A DNA stretch of 64,000 bases from Bacteroides sp. GTDB taxonomy: Bacteria > Bacteroidota > Bacteroidia > Bacteroidales > Muribaculaceae. This document shows, piece by piece, positions 23,250-33,231 of the stretch. Positions within the stretch are counted from its first letter, which is position 1; each line of letters starts with the position of its first letter. The stretch lies in contig JAAVDE010000012.1 of assembly GCA_014801955.1 (NCBI GenBank), forward strand, positions 1 through 64,000, given 5' to 3'. A model generated the notes under the pieces. That model was not told the origin of the DNA, searched no databases, and saw nothing but the letters and a program-made list of their open reading frames with translations. A program made the translations under genes and the position numbers.

Positions 23250-24611
23250 TTAATAGGCAGAGCCGGTTGTGCGACCCTTGATTTTGCCGTCTTTCATCAG
23301 GCCGTCGTAGTGGTGCATCATCAGGTGCGATTCAACCTGCGTCAGGGTGTCGAGCACTACGCCGACGAGAATCAGCAGCGAGGTGCCGCCGAAGAACTGG
23401 GCGAAGTTGGCGCTGACGCCGAAGAGGCGGGCAAACGCGGGAAGCACGGCAACGATTCCGAGGAAAATGGAGCCGGGCAGAGTGATGCGCGACATTACGG
23501 AGTCAAGATACTCAACGGTGTTCTTGCCGGGTTTAACGCCGGGGATGAAACCGTTGTTGGACTTGAGGTTCTCGGCAATGCGGGTGGGGTTAACGGTGAT
23601 GGCGGTGTAGAAGTAGGTAAACGCAACGATCAGGATGAAGTAAACGAAGTTATACCAAAAGCCGTTAACGTCGGAGAACGTTGCGAAGAAGCCGGAGCCG
23701 GAGCCATTGGCGCTGAAGCCCGAGAGGGTCAACGGAATGAACATGATGGCCTGGGCGAAGATGATGGGCATAACGCCGGCGGCATTTACCTTCAGAGGAA
23801 TATATTGACGGGCGCCGCCATACTGACGGTTGCCGACAATGCGCTTGGCATACTGCACGGGCACCTTGCGGGTTCCCTGAACCAGCAGCACAGCGCCGCA
23901 GGTAACGGCGAAGAGCAGAACCAGTTCAACAATGAACATTACCAGACCGCCCTGGCCGGAAGTGGTTCCGGGCATGCGTGCCTGAATTTCATAGAGAAGG
24001 GCGTGGGGCAGGCGGGCAATGATGCCGACAAGGATGATAAAGGAGATACCGTTGCCGATACCGCGGTCGGTGATGCGCTCGCCAAGCCACATGATGAACA
24101 TGGAGCCTGCGGCGAGGATTACCGTCAGGTAGGCAATGGTCCAACCTCCCATGTTGATAACGGCACCGGTCTGAGAGGCGGCGGCGTTAAGCTGATGCTG
24201 GAGGTTGAGCAGATAGGCGGGACCCTGCACGCAGAGAATAACCACTGTCAAATAGCGGGTATACTGCGTGAGTTTCTGGTGGCCGCTTTCGCCTTCGCGC
24301 TGCATCTTCTGAAACGACGGCAGAACCATGCCGAGCAACTGAATCACGATCGACGCAGTAATGTAGGGCATGATACCGAGGGCGAAGATAGAGGCGTTGG
24401 AGAACGCGCCGCCGGAGAACATGTTAAGGAGCTGCATCAGGCCGGAGGAGTCGGAGAAGCGCTCCAGGGCGATGAGATGTTCGGGGTTGATGCCCGGCAG
24501 CACGACGTAACAGCCGAGTCGGTAGATGAGTACCAACATGACTGTTACGAGGATGCGCTGACGCAGTTCCTCAATGGTCCAGATGTTTTTGAATGTTTGA
24601 AAGAATCTCAT
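23250..24611 (-). CDS. secY: Protein translocase subunit SecY
   Basis: 453 residues and ten membrane segments. SecY is the channel of the Sec translocon that exports unfolded proteins and inserts membrane proteins. Recognisable strings are LGIMPYITASIVIQLL (segment 2), ITDRGIGNGISFIIL and TYFYTAITVNPTRIAENLK (C5 loop region), with FIPGVKPGKNT following. It lies between rplO and map. Confidence 0.98.
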   Translation of the reverse strand: MRFFQTFKNIWTIEELRQRILVTVMLVLIYRLGCYVVLPGINPEHLIALERFSDSSGLMQLLNMFSGGAFSNASIFALGIMPYITASIVIQLLGMVLPSFQKMQREGESGHQKLTQYTRYLTVVILCVQGPAYLLNLQHQLNAAASQTGAVINMGGWTIAYLTVILAAGSMFIMWLGERITDRGIGNGISFIILVGIIARLPHALLYEIQARMPGTTSGQGGLVMFIVELVLLFAVTCGAVLLVQGTRKVPVQYAKRIVGNRQYGGARQYIPLKVNAAGVMPIIFAQAIMFIPLTLSGFSANGSGSGFFATFSDVNGFWYNFVYFILIVAFTYFYTAITVNPTRIAENLKSNNGFIPGVKPGKNTVEYLDSVMSRITLPGSIFLGIVAVLPAFARLFGVSANFAQFFGGTSLLILVGVVLDTLTQVESHLMMHHYDGLMKDGKIKGRTTGSAY

Positions 24612-24641
24612 TGGGGAATTGGGGGAGTAAAGGAGGGAGGA

Positions 24642-25091
24642 TTATTTGACTTCTACTGCCTGACCGCCGGCAGCTTCAATAGCAGCCTTGGCAGCGGCGG
24701 AGAAAGCGTTAGCCTGAACGTTGACCTTCTTGGTCAGCGCGCCCTTGGCGAGAATCTTAACGAGTTCGCCTTTGGCCATCAGGCCGTTTGCAACCAGAAC
24801 TTCGGGAGTGATTTCCTCGATGGACTTAGCGGTTGCAAGAGCTTCGATGTCAGACAGGTTGATTGCCTTGTAGGCAACGCGATTGAGGCTGTTGAAGCCA
24901 AACTTGGGCAAACGGCGCTGCAGAGGCATCTGACCGCCTTCGAAGCCGATTTTGCGGGAATAGCCGGAGCGTGACTTGGCGCCCTTGTGACCGCGCGTAG
25001 AAGTGCCGCCCTTGCCCGAACCGGGACCGCGACCTTTGCGGGTCTTATTTTTGGTGGAGCCTACTGCGGGCTTCAGATTGTTGAGTTCCAT
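24642..25091 (-). CDS. rplO: Ribosomal protein uL15
   Basis: 149 residues. L15 is a late-assembly 50S protein. MELNNLKPAVGSTKNKTRKGRG and the glycine-rich GSGKGGTSTRGHKGAKSRSG extension are typical, as is GGQMPLQRRLPKFGF. It lies 30 bp upstream of secY. Confidence 0.98.
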   Translation of the reverse strand: MELNNLKPAVGSTKNKTRKGRGPGSGKGGTSTRGHKGAKSRSGYSRKIGFEGGQMPLQRRLPKFGFNSLNRVAYKAINLSDIEALATAKSIEEITPEVLVANGLMAKGELVKILAKGALTKKVNVQANAFSAAAKAAIEAAGGQAVEVK

Positions 25092-25104
25092 TGTTTAATT
25101 GAGA

Positions 25105-25287
25105 TTAGTTAGCGGGTTCAACATTGACCAGGTGGTGTACTTTCTTGACCATGCCCAGGATGGAAGGATTCGATTCCTTCACAACGGAGTGGTGCATTTT
25201 GTGGAGGCCGAGAGCGTCGAGGGTCTCTTTCTGGTCTTTGGGAGCGTTGATACGGCTCTTGATCTGGGTGATTTTAATTTTTGCCAT
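25105..25287 (-). CDS. rpmD: Ribosomal protein uL30
   Basis: 60 residues. L30 is a small 50S protein with a ferredoxin-like fold. KIKITQIKSRINAPKDQKETL and LGLHKMHHSVV are characteristic. Between rpsE and rplO, 13 bp from rplO. Confidence 0.96.
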   Translation of the reverse strand: MAKIKITQIKSRINAPKDQKETLDALGLHKMHHSVVKESNPSILGMVKKVHHLVNVEPAN

Positions 25288-25310
25288 AGTTGGAATGGAG
25301 CGCTTTAGGT

Positions 25311-25832
25311 TTATTTGCCGTTGAAGACTTTTTCAACCGATACGCCGCGAACGGCGGCAACCTGTGCGGGCGAGCGCATTTCGCCGAGGGCGGCGATGGT
25401 GGCCTTAACGAGGTTGTGGGGGTTGGAAGAGCCCTTGCTCTTTGCAAGAACGTCGGTGATGCCAACGCTTTCCAGCACCGCACGCATAGCGCCACCGGCC
25501 TTAACACCGGTACCGTGGCTTGCGGGTTTGAGGATGATGCGGGAGCCGCCGAATTTTGCAACTTGTTCGTGGGGGATGGTGCCCTTGTGGAGGGGAACGC
25601 GGATGAGGTTCTTTTTAGCCGATTCTACGCCTTTGGCAATAGCGGCCTGAACTTCATTGGCTTTACCAAGGCCCCAGCCTACGATGCCCTTGCCGTCGCC
25701 AACAACTACGATTGCGGCGAAGGTGAAGGCGCGACCGCCTTTGGTTACTTTGGTAACGCGGTTAATGGCAACGAGACGATCCTGAAGTTCGATGTCGTTG
25801 GTGGATTTTACGCGATTCTGATTGTTAGCCAT
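25311..25832 (-). CDS. rpsE: Ribosomal protein uS5
   Basis: 173 residues. S5 helps decoding fidelity and contacts mRNA at the 30S entry site. The N-terminal double-stranded RNA-binding domain ([20 protein letters not shown]) and the C-terminal domain with [19 protein letters not shown] are intact. It lies between rplR and rpmD. Confidence 0.98.
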   Translation of the reverse strand: MANNQNRVKSTNDIELQDRLVAINRVTKVTKGGRAFTFAAIVVVGDGKGIVGWGLGKANEVQAAIAKGVESAKKNLIRVPLHKGTIPHEQVAKFGGSRIILKPASHGTGVKAGGAMRAVLESVGITDVLAKSKGSSNPHNLVKATIAALGEMRSPAQVAAVRGVSVEKVFNGK

Positions 25833-25843
25833 GGTCTTGTTCT

Positions 25844-26185
25844 TTAGAATTGGAGGCCGGCTTCGCGGGCGCCGTCGGCCAGGGATTTAACACGACCGTG
25901 GAACAGGTAGCCGTTACGGTCAAAAACGACAGTTGTGATGCCGGCTTCGAGAGCCTTCTTGGCAGCTGCGGCGCCAACTTTAGCGGCAACTTCGCTCTTG
26001 GTTCCGCCTTCGAGGCCCTTGGAGGAGGCGCTGACGAGGGTTTTGCCTGCGAGGTCGTCGATAATCTGGACGTAGATGCCCTTGTTGGAGCGGAAGACGG
26101 TCATGCGCGGACGCTGGGCAGTGCCGCTGATTTTGCCGCGGATGCGCGTCTTGATTTTGTTTCTTCTTGCTATTTTGGAAATCAT
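25844..26185 (-). CDS. rplR: Ribosomal protein uL18
   Basis: 113 residues. L18 binds 5S rRNA with L5 in the central protuberance. [21 protein letters not shown] and [21 protein letters not shown] are diagnostic. It starts 51 bp after rplF. Confidence 0.98.
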   Translation of the reverse strand: MISKIARRNKIKTRIRGKISGTAQRPRMTVFRSNKGIYVQIIDDLAGKTLVSASSKGLEGGTKSEVAAKVGAAAAKKALEAGITTVVFDRNGYLFHGRVKSLADGAREAGLQF

Positions 26186-26236
26186 AGTTTCGTTGATTCT
26201 ATTCGGTTAATGAATTAGAGTTATGCTCGCAGGCGA

Positions 26237-26791
26237 TTACTTAGCGCCGGCCGATTTGCCGGACTTGCGGCGGATAACTTCGCCAACGAACTTAATACCT
26301 TTGCCCTTGTAGGGTTCGGGTTTGCGCAGAGAGCGGATTTTCGCACAAACCTGGCCCAGAAGCTGCTTGTCGGCGCTTTCCAGGATGATCAGGGGGTTTT
26401 TGTTACGTTCGCTCTTTGCTTCAACTTTGATTTCCTTGGGGAGCTTGATGAAGATGGCGTGGGAGAAACCGAGCGAAAGTTCCAGAACCTGGCCTTCGGC
26501 GTTTGCACGGTAGCCTACGCCAACCAGTTCCATTTCTTTCTTGTAGCCGTTCGAAACGCCTTCAACCATGTTGTGGATAAGGGCGCGGGCCAGGCCGTGC
26601 TGAGCGCGGTGCTCGCGGTCGTCGGTCGGACGGGCAACGTGGATCTGGCCGTCTTCAACGGTTACGGTCAGGTCGGGGTTGATGGTTTCTTTCAGTTCGC
26701 CTTTGGGGCCTTTAACGGTAACGACGTTGCCGGCAACGTTTACGGTTACACCTGCGGGGAGTGCGATGGGAGCTTTACCTATACGTGACAT
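26237..26791 (-). CDS. rplF: Ribosomal protein uL6
   Basis: 184 residues with the two L6 repeats. L6 lies near the factor-binding site. MSRIGKAPIALPAGVTV at the start and the C-terminal EPYKGKGIKFVGEVIRRKSGK are diagnostic. It follows rpsH by 22 bp. Confidence 0.98.
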   Translation of the reverse strand: MSRIGKAPIALPAGVTVNVAGNVVTVKGPKGELKETINPDLTVTVEDGQIHVARPTDDREHRAQHGLARALIHNMVEGVSNGYKKEMELVGVGYRANAEGQVLELSLGFSHAIFIKLPKEIKVEAKSERNKNPLIILESADKQLLGQVCAKIRSLRKPEPYKGKGIKFVGEVIRRKSGKSAGAK

Positions 26792-26813
26792 ATCTTTATT
26801 TCCTCCTCATTAA

Positions 26814-27212
26814 TTAGTAAACGTAGCAGAGAACTTCGCCGCCGACTTTTTCTTCGAGGGCCTGTTTGTTGGTCATAACGCCTTTCGAGGTCGACAGGAT
26901 TGCGATGCCCAGACCGTTGAGAACGCGGGGCATTTCCTTGTAGCCGGTGTACTGGCGAAGGCCGGGACGGCTCACGCGCTTGAGGCACTTGATGGCGTTA
27001 ACCTTGTCTTTCGGATCGTACTTGAGAGCGATCTTGATGGTACCACAGGGGGTTTCACCCTCTATAAACTTGTAGTTAAGAATATAGCCTTGTTCGAAGA
27101 GAATCTTGGTGATCTCTTTTTTCAAGTTTGAGGCGGGAATTTCAACAACGCGGTGGTTGGCTTTGATGGCGTTCCTCAATCTTGTCAGATAATCTGCTAT
27201 GGGATCAGTCAT
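26814..27212 (-). CDS. rpsH: Ribosomal protein uS8
   Basis: 132 residues from the ATG at 27212 (MTDPIADYLTRLRNAIK), the universal S8 start; the track adds 14 residues that are not conserved. S8 is a primary 16S binder and in E. coli represses the spc operon. STSKGVMTNKQALEEKVGGEVL at the end is diagnostic. A GC-rich hairpin gap of 126 bp precedes it. Confidence 0.97.
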   Translation of the reverse strand: MTDPIADYLTRLRNAIKANHRVVEIPASNLKKEITKILFEQGYILNYKFIEGETPCGTIKIALKYDPKDKVNAIKCLKRVSRPGLRQYTGYKEMPRVLNGLGIAILSTSKGVMTNKQALEEKVGGEVLCYVY

Positions 27213-27338
27213 TTGGTTTGAATGGTTTAAATTGATTCGGGGGATTCCGAACAATATTTAATTTTTCTGTTTGAGATAATGGTTGGCCGCTGTGCGTCCG
27301 GGCCGCTCGGGCCCGGGCGCCGGCCGGGCGCTAACAAA
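27213..27338 (-). promoter_or_regulatory. Structured gap before rpsH; candidate S8 leader
   Basis: The gap holds a very GC-rich block. On the minus strand CCGGGCC (27316-27310) pairs perfectly with GGCCCGG (27304-27298) over a CGAGC loop, next to further GC repeats (27311-27332), then an AT-rich stretch up to the start codon. Adjacent gaps are 22-25 bp. It could be an S8-binding leader or an attenuator; no U run follows the hairpin. Confidence 0.45.
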
Positions 27339-27617
27339 TTACCAGGAGGCTTTGCGCACGCCGGGGATGAGACCTTGAGAGGCCATTTCGCGGAATTGGA
27401 TACGCGAAATGCCGAACTGACGCATGTAGCCTTTCGGACGACCGGTGATCGAGCAGCGGTTGTGGAGGCGGATGTAGGATGCGTTCTTCGGGAGCAGCTG
27501 CAGAGCCTGGAGGCTTTCATAGTCGCCGGCAGCCTTGAGGGCGGCCTTCTTGGCGGCGTACTTGGCAACGAGCTTTGCGCGCTTTACCTCGCGGGCTTTC
27601 ATGGATTCTTTTGCCAT
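27339..27617 (-). CDS. rpsN: Ribosomal protein uS14
   Basis: 92 residues, the long form of S14. [20 protein letters not shown] lacks the CxxC pairs of the zinc-binding short form, so it is the C- type. S14 shapes the 30S head. It lies between rplE (25 bp) and the structured gap before rpsH. Confidence 0.97.
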   Translation of the reverse strand: MAKESMKAREVKRAKLVAKYAAKKAALKAAGDYESLQALQLLPKNASYIRLHNRCSITGRPKGYMRQFGISRIQFREMASQGLIPGVRKASW

Positions 27618-27642
27618 AATGCTTCGTTTCGAGGGGGGATGA

Positions 27643-28191
27643 TTAATTGTTCTTCTTGAAGGGGAGGCCGAATTCCTTGAGCAGTGCCAGACCTTCTTCG
27701 TCGGTTTTGGCCGAGGTAACGAAGGTGATGTTCATGCCCTGGAGCTTGTTGACGGTGTCAATGTTGATTTCCGGGAAGATGATCTGCTCGGTGATGCCCA
27801 GAGTGTAGTTGCCGCGGCCGTCGAGCTTGGAGTCGATGCCTTTGAAGTCGCGGATACGGGGAAGGGCAACGCGAACCAGACGTTCGAGGAATTCATACAT
27901 TTTTTCGCGACGGAGAGTTACCATTGCGCCGATGGGCATTTTTTTACGCACCTTGAACTGGGCGATGTCCTTCTTCGACAGAGTGGCAACGGCCTTCTGA
28001 CCGGTGATGGCGGTGAGCTCGTTGATGGCGGTTTCGATAATCTTTTTGTCCTGGGTGGCAGCGCCGAGACCCTGGTTGATTACGATTTTCTCCAGGCGGG
28101 GAACCTGCATCACGGTAGTGTAGTTAAACTGCTTTTCGAGGGCGGGAACAATGCGTTCCTTGTAGTCCTTCTGCAAAGTTGTTGCGCTCAT
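27643..28191 (-). CDS. rplE: Ribosomal protein uL5
   Basis: 182 residues. L5 carries 5S rRNA into the central protuberance and touches P-site t[24 protein letters not shown] and [24 protein letters not shown] are diagnostic. Its ATG overlaps the rplX stop by one base (TAATG), so the two are translationally coupled. Confidence 0.98.
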   Translation of the reverse strand: MSATTLQKDYKERIVPALEKQFNYTTVMQVPRLEKIVINQGLGAATQDKKIIETAINELTAITGQKAVATLSKKDIAQFKVRKKMPIGAMVTLRREKMYEFLERLVRVALPRIRDFKGIDSKLDGRGNYTLGITEQIIFPEINIDTVNKLQGMNITFVTSAKTDEEGLALLKEFGLPFKKNN

Positions 28192-28511
28192 TACTTGATC
28201 TCCTCTCCTGATTTTTTGGCCACGCGAACCTTCTTGCCTTCGGCATTAACGGTATAGCCTACGCGGGTGGGCTTGCCGGATTTGGGGTCAACGGGGTTAA
28301 GGTTAGACACGTGGATGGGGGCTTCCATCTTAACGATGCCGCCGTTGGGGTGCTGCGCATTAGGGCGCATAGCTTTGCTGACCATGTTGAGGCCCTCAAC
28401 GATGGCGCGCTGCTTTTTAACATCAACGCTCAGCACGCGGCCCTGTTTGCCGCGGTCTTCGCCGGCGTTGACGTAGACGATGTCGCCTTTTTTGATATGG
28501 AGTTTGCTCAT
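28191..28511 (-). CDS. rplX: Ribosomal protein uL24
   Basis: 106 residues with an N-terminal KOW motif ([20 protein letters not shown]). L24 initiates 50S assembly. [26 protein letters not shown] is the family core. It is coupled to rplE by a TAATG overlap and lies 30 bp after rplN. Confidence 0.98.
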   Translation of the reverse strand: MSKLHIKKGDIVYVNAGEDRGKQGRVLSVDVKKQRAIVEGLNMVSKAMRPNAQHPNGGIVKMEAPIHVSNLNPVDPKSGKPTRVGYTVNAEGKKVRVAKKSGEEIK

Positions 28512-28541
28512 TTGGTTGGTTGGATTAACGTGTTGGATGGG

Positions 28542-28907
28542 TTAAAGCACTTCGGGTGCCAGAGAAACAATTTTCATGTTGGTGGCGCGCAGTTCGCGGG
28601 CCACGGGGCCGAAGATGCGGGTGCCGCGGAGTTCGCCGGCGTTATTGAGCAGAACGCAGGCATTGTCGTCGAAGCGGATATAGGACCCATCGGGGCGACG
28701 TACTTCCTTTTTAGTGCGGACGACCACAGCTTTCGACACGGTGCCTTTCTTCACATCGGATGAAGGGATTACGCTCTTCACCGACACCACGATAATGTCG
28801 CCAACGGAGGCATAGCGGCGGCCGGTGCCACCAAGCACGTGGATGCACAGTGCTTCTTTTGCTCCGGAGTTGTCGGCGACTGTCAAGCGGGTTTCAGTCT
28901 GTATCAT
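28542..28907 (-). CDS. rplN: Ribosomal protein uL14
   Basis: 121 residues. L14 forms an intersubunit bridge. [22 protein letters not shown] and the C-terminal [27 protein letters not shown] are near-invariant. First gene of the classical spc order, 59 bp after rpsQ. Confidence 0.98.
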   Translation of the reverse strand: MIQTETRLTVADNSGAKEALCIHVLGGTGRRYASVGDIIVVSVKSVIPSSDVKKGTVSKAVVVRTKKEVRRPDGSYIRFDDNACVLLNNAGELRGTRIFGPVARELRATNMKIVSLAPEVL

Positions 28908-28966
28908 TGTCTAAAAATTTAGTTTTGGTTTAAGACGTTGTGATTGATTGTTTGAAGAGCGGATGC

Positions 28967-29227
28967 TTACTTAACCTTCTCGATGATTTCAACCAGGCGC
29001 CAGCGCTTGGTTTTGCTCAGGGGGCGGGTTTCCATCAGGCGAACGGTGTCGCCGACGGAGCATTCGTTCTTTTCGTCGTGGGCGTGATACTTTTTGGTTT
29101 TGTTCACGAACTTACCATAAATGGGGTGTTTTTCCTTCCATTTGATGGTCACGGTGATGGTCTTGTCGCCTTTATTGCTGGAAACCACACCCACGCGTTC
29201 TTTGCGGAGATTTCTTTGTTCTTCCAT
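28967..29227 (-). CDS. rpsQ: Ribosomal protein uS17
   Basis: 86 residues, OB-fold. S17 is a primary 16S rRNA binder. [21 protein letters not shown] and [32 protein letters not shown] fit the family. It lies 34 bp after rpmC. Confidence 0.98.
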   Translation of the reverse strand: MEEQRNLRKERVGVVSSNKGDKTITVTIKWKEKHPIYGKFVNKTKKYHAHDEKNECSVGDTVRLMETRPLSKTKRWRLVEIIEKVK

Positions 29228-29261
29228 GTTTGCTTAAATAACGTTGTGTTGGGGGTGATTA

Positions 29262-29459
29262 TTATTTCGAGGCGAGGGCGCGGGCGCGAAGCTCGGTCTT
29301 TACGCGGGCAATCATGCGGCGGTCCTTGGTGATCTGCGCAGGATTGTCGGTAGCGCTGACGGTGTGGGTAGCTACGAGCTGGCGATATGCCTTCTCCATC
29401 TGGGCCAGACGCTCGGTCAGGTCGGCGGTGGTCATCTCTTTGATTTCTTCTTTCTTCAT
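29262..29459 (-). CDS. rpmC: Ribosomal protein uL29
   Basis: 65 residues, a two-helix hairpin (MKKEEIKEMTTADLTERLAQME). L29 lies beside the exit tunnel with L23. QITKDRRMIARVKTELRAR is the conserved second helix. Fifteen bp after rplP. Confidence 0.97.
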   Translation of the reverse strand: MKKEEIKEMTTADLTERLAQMEKAYRQLVATHTVSATDNPAQITKDRRMIARVKTELRARALASK

Positions 29460-29474
29460 GACGATAGGGGAAGA

Positions 29475-29906
29475 TTAGACGTTTTGAGAGGGGTCGTAGT
29501 CACGACGCACAACGAATTTGGTAATCACAGGGAGCTTCTGGGCGGCCAGACGAAGTGCTTCCTTTGCAACTTCGAAGGGAACGCCTTCAACCTCGATCAG
29601 GATGCGGCCGGGAGTAACGGGAGCCACGTAGCCTTCGGGGTTACCTTTACCTTTACCCATGCGGACTTCGGCGGGTTTCTTGGTAATGGGTTTGTCCGGG
29701 AAGATACGGATCCAGATTTGACCCTGACGCTGCATGTAGCGGGTAACTGCGATACGAGCGGCTTCGATCTGGCGGCCGGTAATCCATTTGGACTCCAGAG
29801 TCTTAATGCCAAATGAACCGAAGGCCAGCTGGTTGCCGCGCTGGGCAACGCCTTTCATGCGGCCTTTTTGCGAGCGGCGGAACTTGGTTTTTTTAGGTTG
29901 TAACAT
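29475..29906 (-). CDS. rplP: Ribosomal protein uL16
   Basis: 143 residues. L16 supports A-site tRNA accommodation. [19 protein letters not shown] and [19 protein letters not shown] are diagnostic; the loop with Arg that is hydroxylated in some bacteria is in RMGKGKG. It lies between rpsC and rpmC. Confidence 0.98.
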   Translation of the reverse strand: MLQPKKTKFRRSQKGRMKGVAQRGNQLAFGSFGIKTLESKWITGRQIEAARIAVTRYMQRQGQIWIRIFPDKPITKKPAEVRMGKGKGNPEGYVAPVTPGRILIEVEGVPFEVAKEALRLAAQKLPVITKFVVRRDYDPSQNV

Positions 29907-29934
29907 TTCTGCTGTTGATTCAAATGGTTAAGAA

Positions 29935-30678
29935 TTAGCGATTGTTTTTCGGTTTGCGGAAACCACGGTCGCGACGCTGGCCGCGTTCGCCTTCGGAGCG
30001 ACCGCCACGGCCCTGCTCCTTGGTAGCTGCGAAGTTCGGAGAGAGGTCGCGCTTGCCATAGACTTCGCCACGGCAAATCCAAACCTTAACGCCGATAACA
30101 CCTACCTTGGTGTGGGCTTCAACCAGAGCGTAGTCAATGTCGGCGCGCAGGGTGTGGAGCGGAGTGCGGCCTTCCTTGAACATTTCGCTGCGGGCGATTT
30201 CTGCACCGTTCAAACGGCCCGAAACCTGAACCTTGATGCCTTCGGCGCCTGCACGCATGGTGGAGGCGATAGCCATCTTGATGGCGCGGCGGTAAGCCAC
30301 CTTGCCTTCGATCTGGCGGGCAATGCCGTTGGCAACGATTTCAGCGTCGAGTTCCGGACGCTTGATTTCGAAAATGTTGATCTGAACGTCGCGCGAAGTG
30401 ATTTTCTTCAGCTCTTCCTTGAGCTTGTCGACTTCGGCGCCGCCCTTGCCGATGATGAGGCCCGGACGCGAGGTGCAGATGGTAATAGTGGTGAGTTTAA
30501 GAGTGCGCTCAATAACGATGCGCGAAACGCTCATCTTGGCAAGACGGACGTTCAGATACTTGCGGAGCTTATAGTCCTCAAGCAAGTTGTCGCCATACTT
30601 GTGGCCGAAATTCCAGTTGGAGTCCCAGCCGCGGATGATGCCGAGGCGATTGCTGATAGGATTAACTTTCTGTCCCAT
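29935..30678 (-). CDS. rpsC: Ribosomal protein uS3
   Basis: 247 residues. S3 lines the mRNA entry channel. The KH domain ([22 protein letters not shown]) and the C-terminal domain ([38 protein letters not shown]) are intact, followed by a Gly/Arg-rich tail ([19 protein letters not shown]) longer than that of E. coli and common in Bacteroidetes. Confidence 0.98.
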   Translation of the reverse strand: MGQKVNPISNRLGIIRGWDSNWNFGHKYGDNLLEDYKLRKYLNVRLAKMSVSRIVIERTLKLTTITICTSRPGLIIGKGGAEVDKLKEELKKITSRDVQINIFEIKRPELDAEIVANGIARQIEGKVAYRRAIKMAIASTMRAGAEGIKVQVSGRLNGAEIARSEMFKEGRTPLHTLRADIDYALVEAHTKVGVIGVKVWICRGEVYGKRDLSPNFAATKEQGRGGRSEGERGQRRDRGFRKPKNNR

Positions 30679-30705
30679 TCTGTTTAGGTCTTGGGTAAAA
30701 TGAGG

Positions 30706-31110
30706 TTAGGCTTTTTTGTTATCGATGGTGTCAACCACTACGGTTACGTGGTTAGCGCGCTTGCGGATGCGGTAGCCGCGGCCCTGGGGCGCGGTGCGCA
30801 GACGCTTGAGCATAGGAGCGGGGCTAACGAAGATGGTTGAGATATAGAGCTCGCCGGCGTCGGCTTTGCGCTCGTTTTTGGCTTCCCAGTTGGCCACTGC
30901 GCTGCGCAGGAGTTTTTCCAGGCGAGCGGCGGCTTCTTTGTTTGAGAACTTGAGGACGCCAAGTGCACGATTCACTTCCATTCCGCGCACCATGTCAACG
31001 ACGAGGCGCATCTTGCGGGGCGAGGAGGGAACGTTGAGCAGTTTGGCAAAGGCGATCTGCTTGTTGGCCTCTTTCCTCTGGTCTGCTGAGTTTCTTTTTC
31101 TTACACCCAT
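30706..31110 (-). CDS. rplV: Ribosomal protein uL22
   Basis: 134 residues. L22 lines the exit tunnel; its beta hairpin tip is a macrolide-resistance site. [25 protein letters not shown] and [17 protein letters not shown] [20 protein letters not shown] are diagnostic. It lies between rpsS and rpsC. Confidence 0.98.
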   Translation of the reverse strand: MGVRKRNSADQRKEANKQIAFAKLLNVPSSPRKMRLVVDMVRGMEVNRALGVLKFSNKEAAARLEKLLRSAVANWEAKNERKADAGELYISTIFVSPAPMLKRLRTAPQGRGYRIRKRANHVTVVVDTIDNKKA

Positions 31111-31163
31111 AGGTTGGTATGAAGGATTGTTAAAAACTGCTTAATTAATGTTTGGTCTCTGAT

Positions 31164-31433
31164 TTACTTCTTACGGTTGCCGGAGTGGCCGCGGAAGGTG
31201 CGGGTGGGAGCAAATTCGCCCAGTTTGTGGCCTACCATGTTTTCGGTAACGTAAACGGGGATGAACTTGTTGCCATTGTGGACCGCAAAAGTGTGGCCAA
31301 CGAATTCGGGGGCAATCATTGAAGCGCGGCTCCAGGTCTTGATAACGGACTTTTTGCCGCTTTCCTCCATTGCGCTAACCTTCTTTTCGAGTTTAACGCT
31401 GATGAAGGGGCCTTTTTTTAATGAACGACTCAT
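31164..31433 (-). CDS. rpsS: Ribosomal protein uS19
   Basis: 89 residues. S19 pairs with S13 in the 30S head. [19 protein letters not shown] and the end [20 protein letters not shown] are near-invariant. Twenty-four bp after rplB. Confidence 0.98.
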   Translation of the reverse strand: MSRSLKKGPFISVKLEKKVSAMEESGKKSVIKTWSRASMIAPEFVGHTFAVHNGNKFIPVYVTENMVGHKLGEFAPTRTFRGHSGNRKK

Positions 31434-31457
31434 GCTGATAGGTCAATAATTAAAAGG

Positions 31458-32285
31458 TTACTTCTTTCTTCTTTCGATGATATACTTCGACGAATGCTTC
31501 TTGGGAGCACGAGTCTTGAGGCCCTTGGAGTAGAGGCCCTTGCGAGAGCGGGGATGACCGCCGCTGGCGCGACCTTCACCACCACCCATCGGGTGATCGA
31601 CAGGGTTCATAACTACGCCGCGGTTGTGGGGGCGACGACCGAGCCAGCGGCTGCGGCCTGCTTTACCCGACGATTCGAGCGAGTGTTCGCTGTTGCCAAC
31701 AACGCCAACGGTGGCCTTGCAGGTAGCCAGGACCTTGCGGGTTTCGCCGGAAGGAAGTTTGATGATGGCGTAGTCGCCTTCGCGAGAAACGAGCTGAGCG
31801 AAGGTGCCGGCGCTGCGTGCCATGAAGGCGCCCTGGCCGGGACGGAGTTCGATAGCGTGGATGAGCGTACCGACGGGGATACGGTTCAGCGGAAGAGCGT
31901 TGCCTACTTCAGGAGCTGCGTCGGGACCGGAAACTACGGTTGCGCCAACTTCCAGGCCGTTGGGGGCGATGATATAGGCTTTGCTGCCGTCAACGTAGTA
32001 GAGAAGAGCAATGCGGGCCGAACGGTTAGGGTCGTACTCGATGCTTTTAACTACGGCAGGTACTCCATCTTTGGTTCTCTTGAAGTCGATGATACGATAA
32101 GCACGCTTGTGGCCGCCGCCGATGTAGCGGGTGGTCAGGTGGCCTTCAGAGTTGCGGCCGCCGGTGGCTTTCTTACCGACCGTAAGAGATTTTTCCGGCG
32201 TGGTTGCGGTGATGGTGCCTTTGAACACGCCGATAACTTTGTGTCGCTGCCCGGGGGTAGTGGGCTTGAATTTTCTTACTGCCAT
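31458..32285 (-). CDS. rplB: Ribosomal protein uL2
   Basis: 275 residues. L2 is essential for subunit joining and peptidyl-transferase activity. [17 protein letters not shown], the [16 protein letters not shown] strand and the C-terminal [20 protein letters not shown] with its key histidine are present. Confidence 0.98.
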   Translation of the reverse strand: MAVRKFKPTTPGQRHKVIGVFKGTITATTPEKSLTVGKKATGGRNSEGHLTTRYIGGGHKRAYRIIDFKRTKDGVPAVVKSIEYDPNRSARIALLYYVDGSKAYIIAPNGLEVGATVVSGPDAAPEVGNALPLNRIPVGTLIHAIELRPGQGAFMARSAGTFAQLVSREGDYAIIKLPSGETRKVLATCKATVGVVGNSEHSLESSGKAGRSRWLGRRPHNRGVVMNPVDHPMGGGEGRASGGHPRSRKGLYSKGLKTRAPKKHSSKYIIERRKK

Positions 32286-32297
32286 GTATCGAACTGA

Positions 32298-32588
32298 TTA
32301 GATGTTGCTATAGAAGTCGATTGATTCGCCATTGGCAACGCTGATGATAGCCTTTTTCCAAACGGCGGTAGTGCCTTTGATGAGGCCGCCTTTGGTGTAG
32401 CGCTGTTTGCGTTTTGCGCGAACAATCATAGTGTTAACTTTGGTAACCTTAACGCCATAGAGCTCTTCGACCAGAGCCTTGATCTGGGGCTTGGTGGCCT
32501 CGGGCGAAACGCGGAAGGTGTAGCGGTTGAGACTTTCGGAGAGCTTGGTAGCCTTCTCGGTCACAATGGGTTTGATGCTGATTTCCAT
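32298..32588 (-). CDS. rplW: Ribosomal protein uL23
   Basis: 96 residues. L23 is the docking site for trigger factor and SRP at the tunnel exit. IKPIVTEKATKLSESLNRYTF and EELYGVKVTKVNTMIVRAK are typical. Twelve bp upstream of rplB. Confidence 0.98.
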   Translation of the reverse strand: MEISIKPIVTEKATKLSESLNRYTFRVSPEATKPQIKALVEELYGVKVTKVNTMIVRAKRKQRYTKGGLIKGTTAVWKKAIISVANGESIDFYSNI

Positions 32589-32607
32589 TTTTCGTTGAGC
32601 TGGTGGA

Positions 32608-33228
32608 TTAGAGGTTATTTACTACTTCAACGCTCTTTTCCGACAGGAGCATCACGTTATTGTTCAGAATAGCGTAGGTGTTCAGGTCGGCTGCGGCCAT
32701 CATGCGGGCGCCGGGAACGTTGCGGAGGCTGAGGTTAACGTTCTTGTCCATGGTGGGCATTACCAGCAGAACCTTCTTGCCGTTAACTTTGAGGGCGTCG
32801 AGAACTGCGGCGAACTGCTTGGTCTTGGGAGCTTCGAAGCTGAAGTCTTCGATAACCATGATCTGGTTGTCGGCGAGCTTCGAGGTCAGAGCGCTCTTGC
32901 GGGCAAGCTGTTTAACCTTTTTGTTGAGTTTGAAAGAATAATTGCGGGGACGGGGACCGAAAACGCGACCGCCACCAACCAGAACGGGGCTGTTGATGTC
33001 GCCGATACGCGAACCGCCGCCACCTTTCTGCTTGTGGAGTTTGCGGGTAGAGCCGGAAACTTCGCTGCGTTCTTTGCTCTTGTGTGTACCCTGACGCTGG
33101 TTGGCGAGGAATTGTTTAACGTCGAGCCAAACTACGTGTTCGTTCACGTCAACGCCAAAGACTTCGTCGCTGAGTGTTACCTTGCGACCGGTGTCTTCAC
33201 CTTTGATGTTATAGACTGCGAGTTCCAT
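32608..33228 (-). CDS. rplD: Ribosomal protein uL4
   Basis: 206 residues. L4 reaches into the exit tunnel and in gammaproteobacteria represses the S10 operon. [25 protein letters not shown] is the extended tunnel loop and [21 protein letters not shown] follows. Only 3 bp separate it from rplC. Confidence 0.98.
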   Translation of the reverse strand: MELAVYNIKGEDTGRKVTLSDEVFGVDVNEHVVWLDVKQFLANQRQGTHKSKERSEVSGSTRKLHKQKGGGGSRIGDINSPVLVGGGRVFGPRPRNYSFKLNKKVKQLARKSALTSKLADNQIMVIEDFSFEAPKTKQFAAVLDALKVNGKKVLLVMPTMDKNVNLSLRNVPGARMMAAADLNTYAILNNNVMLLSEKSVEVVNNL

Positions 33229-33231
33229 TTC

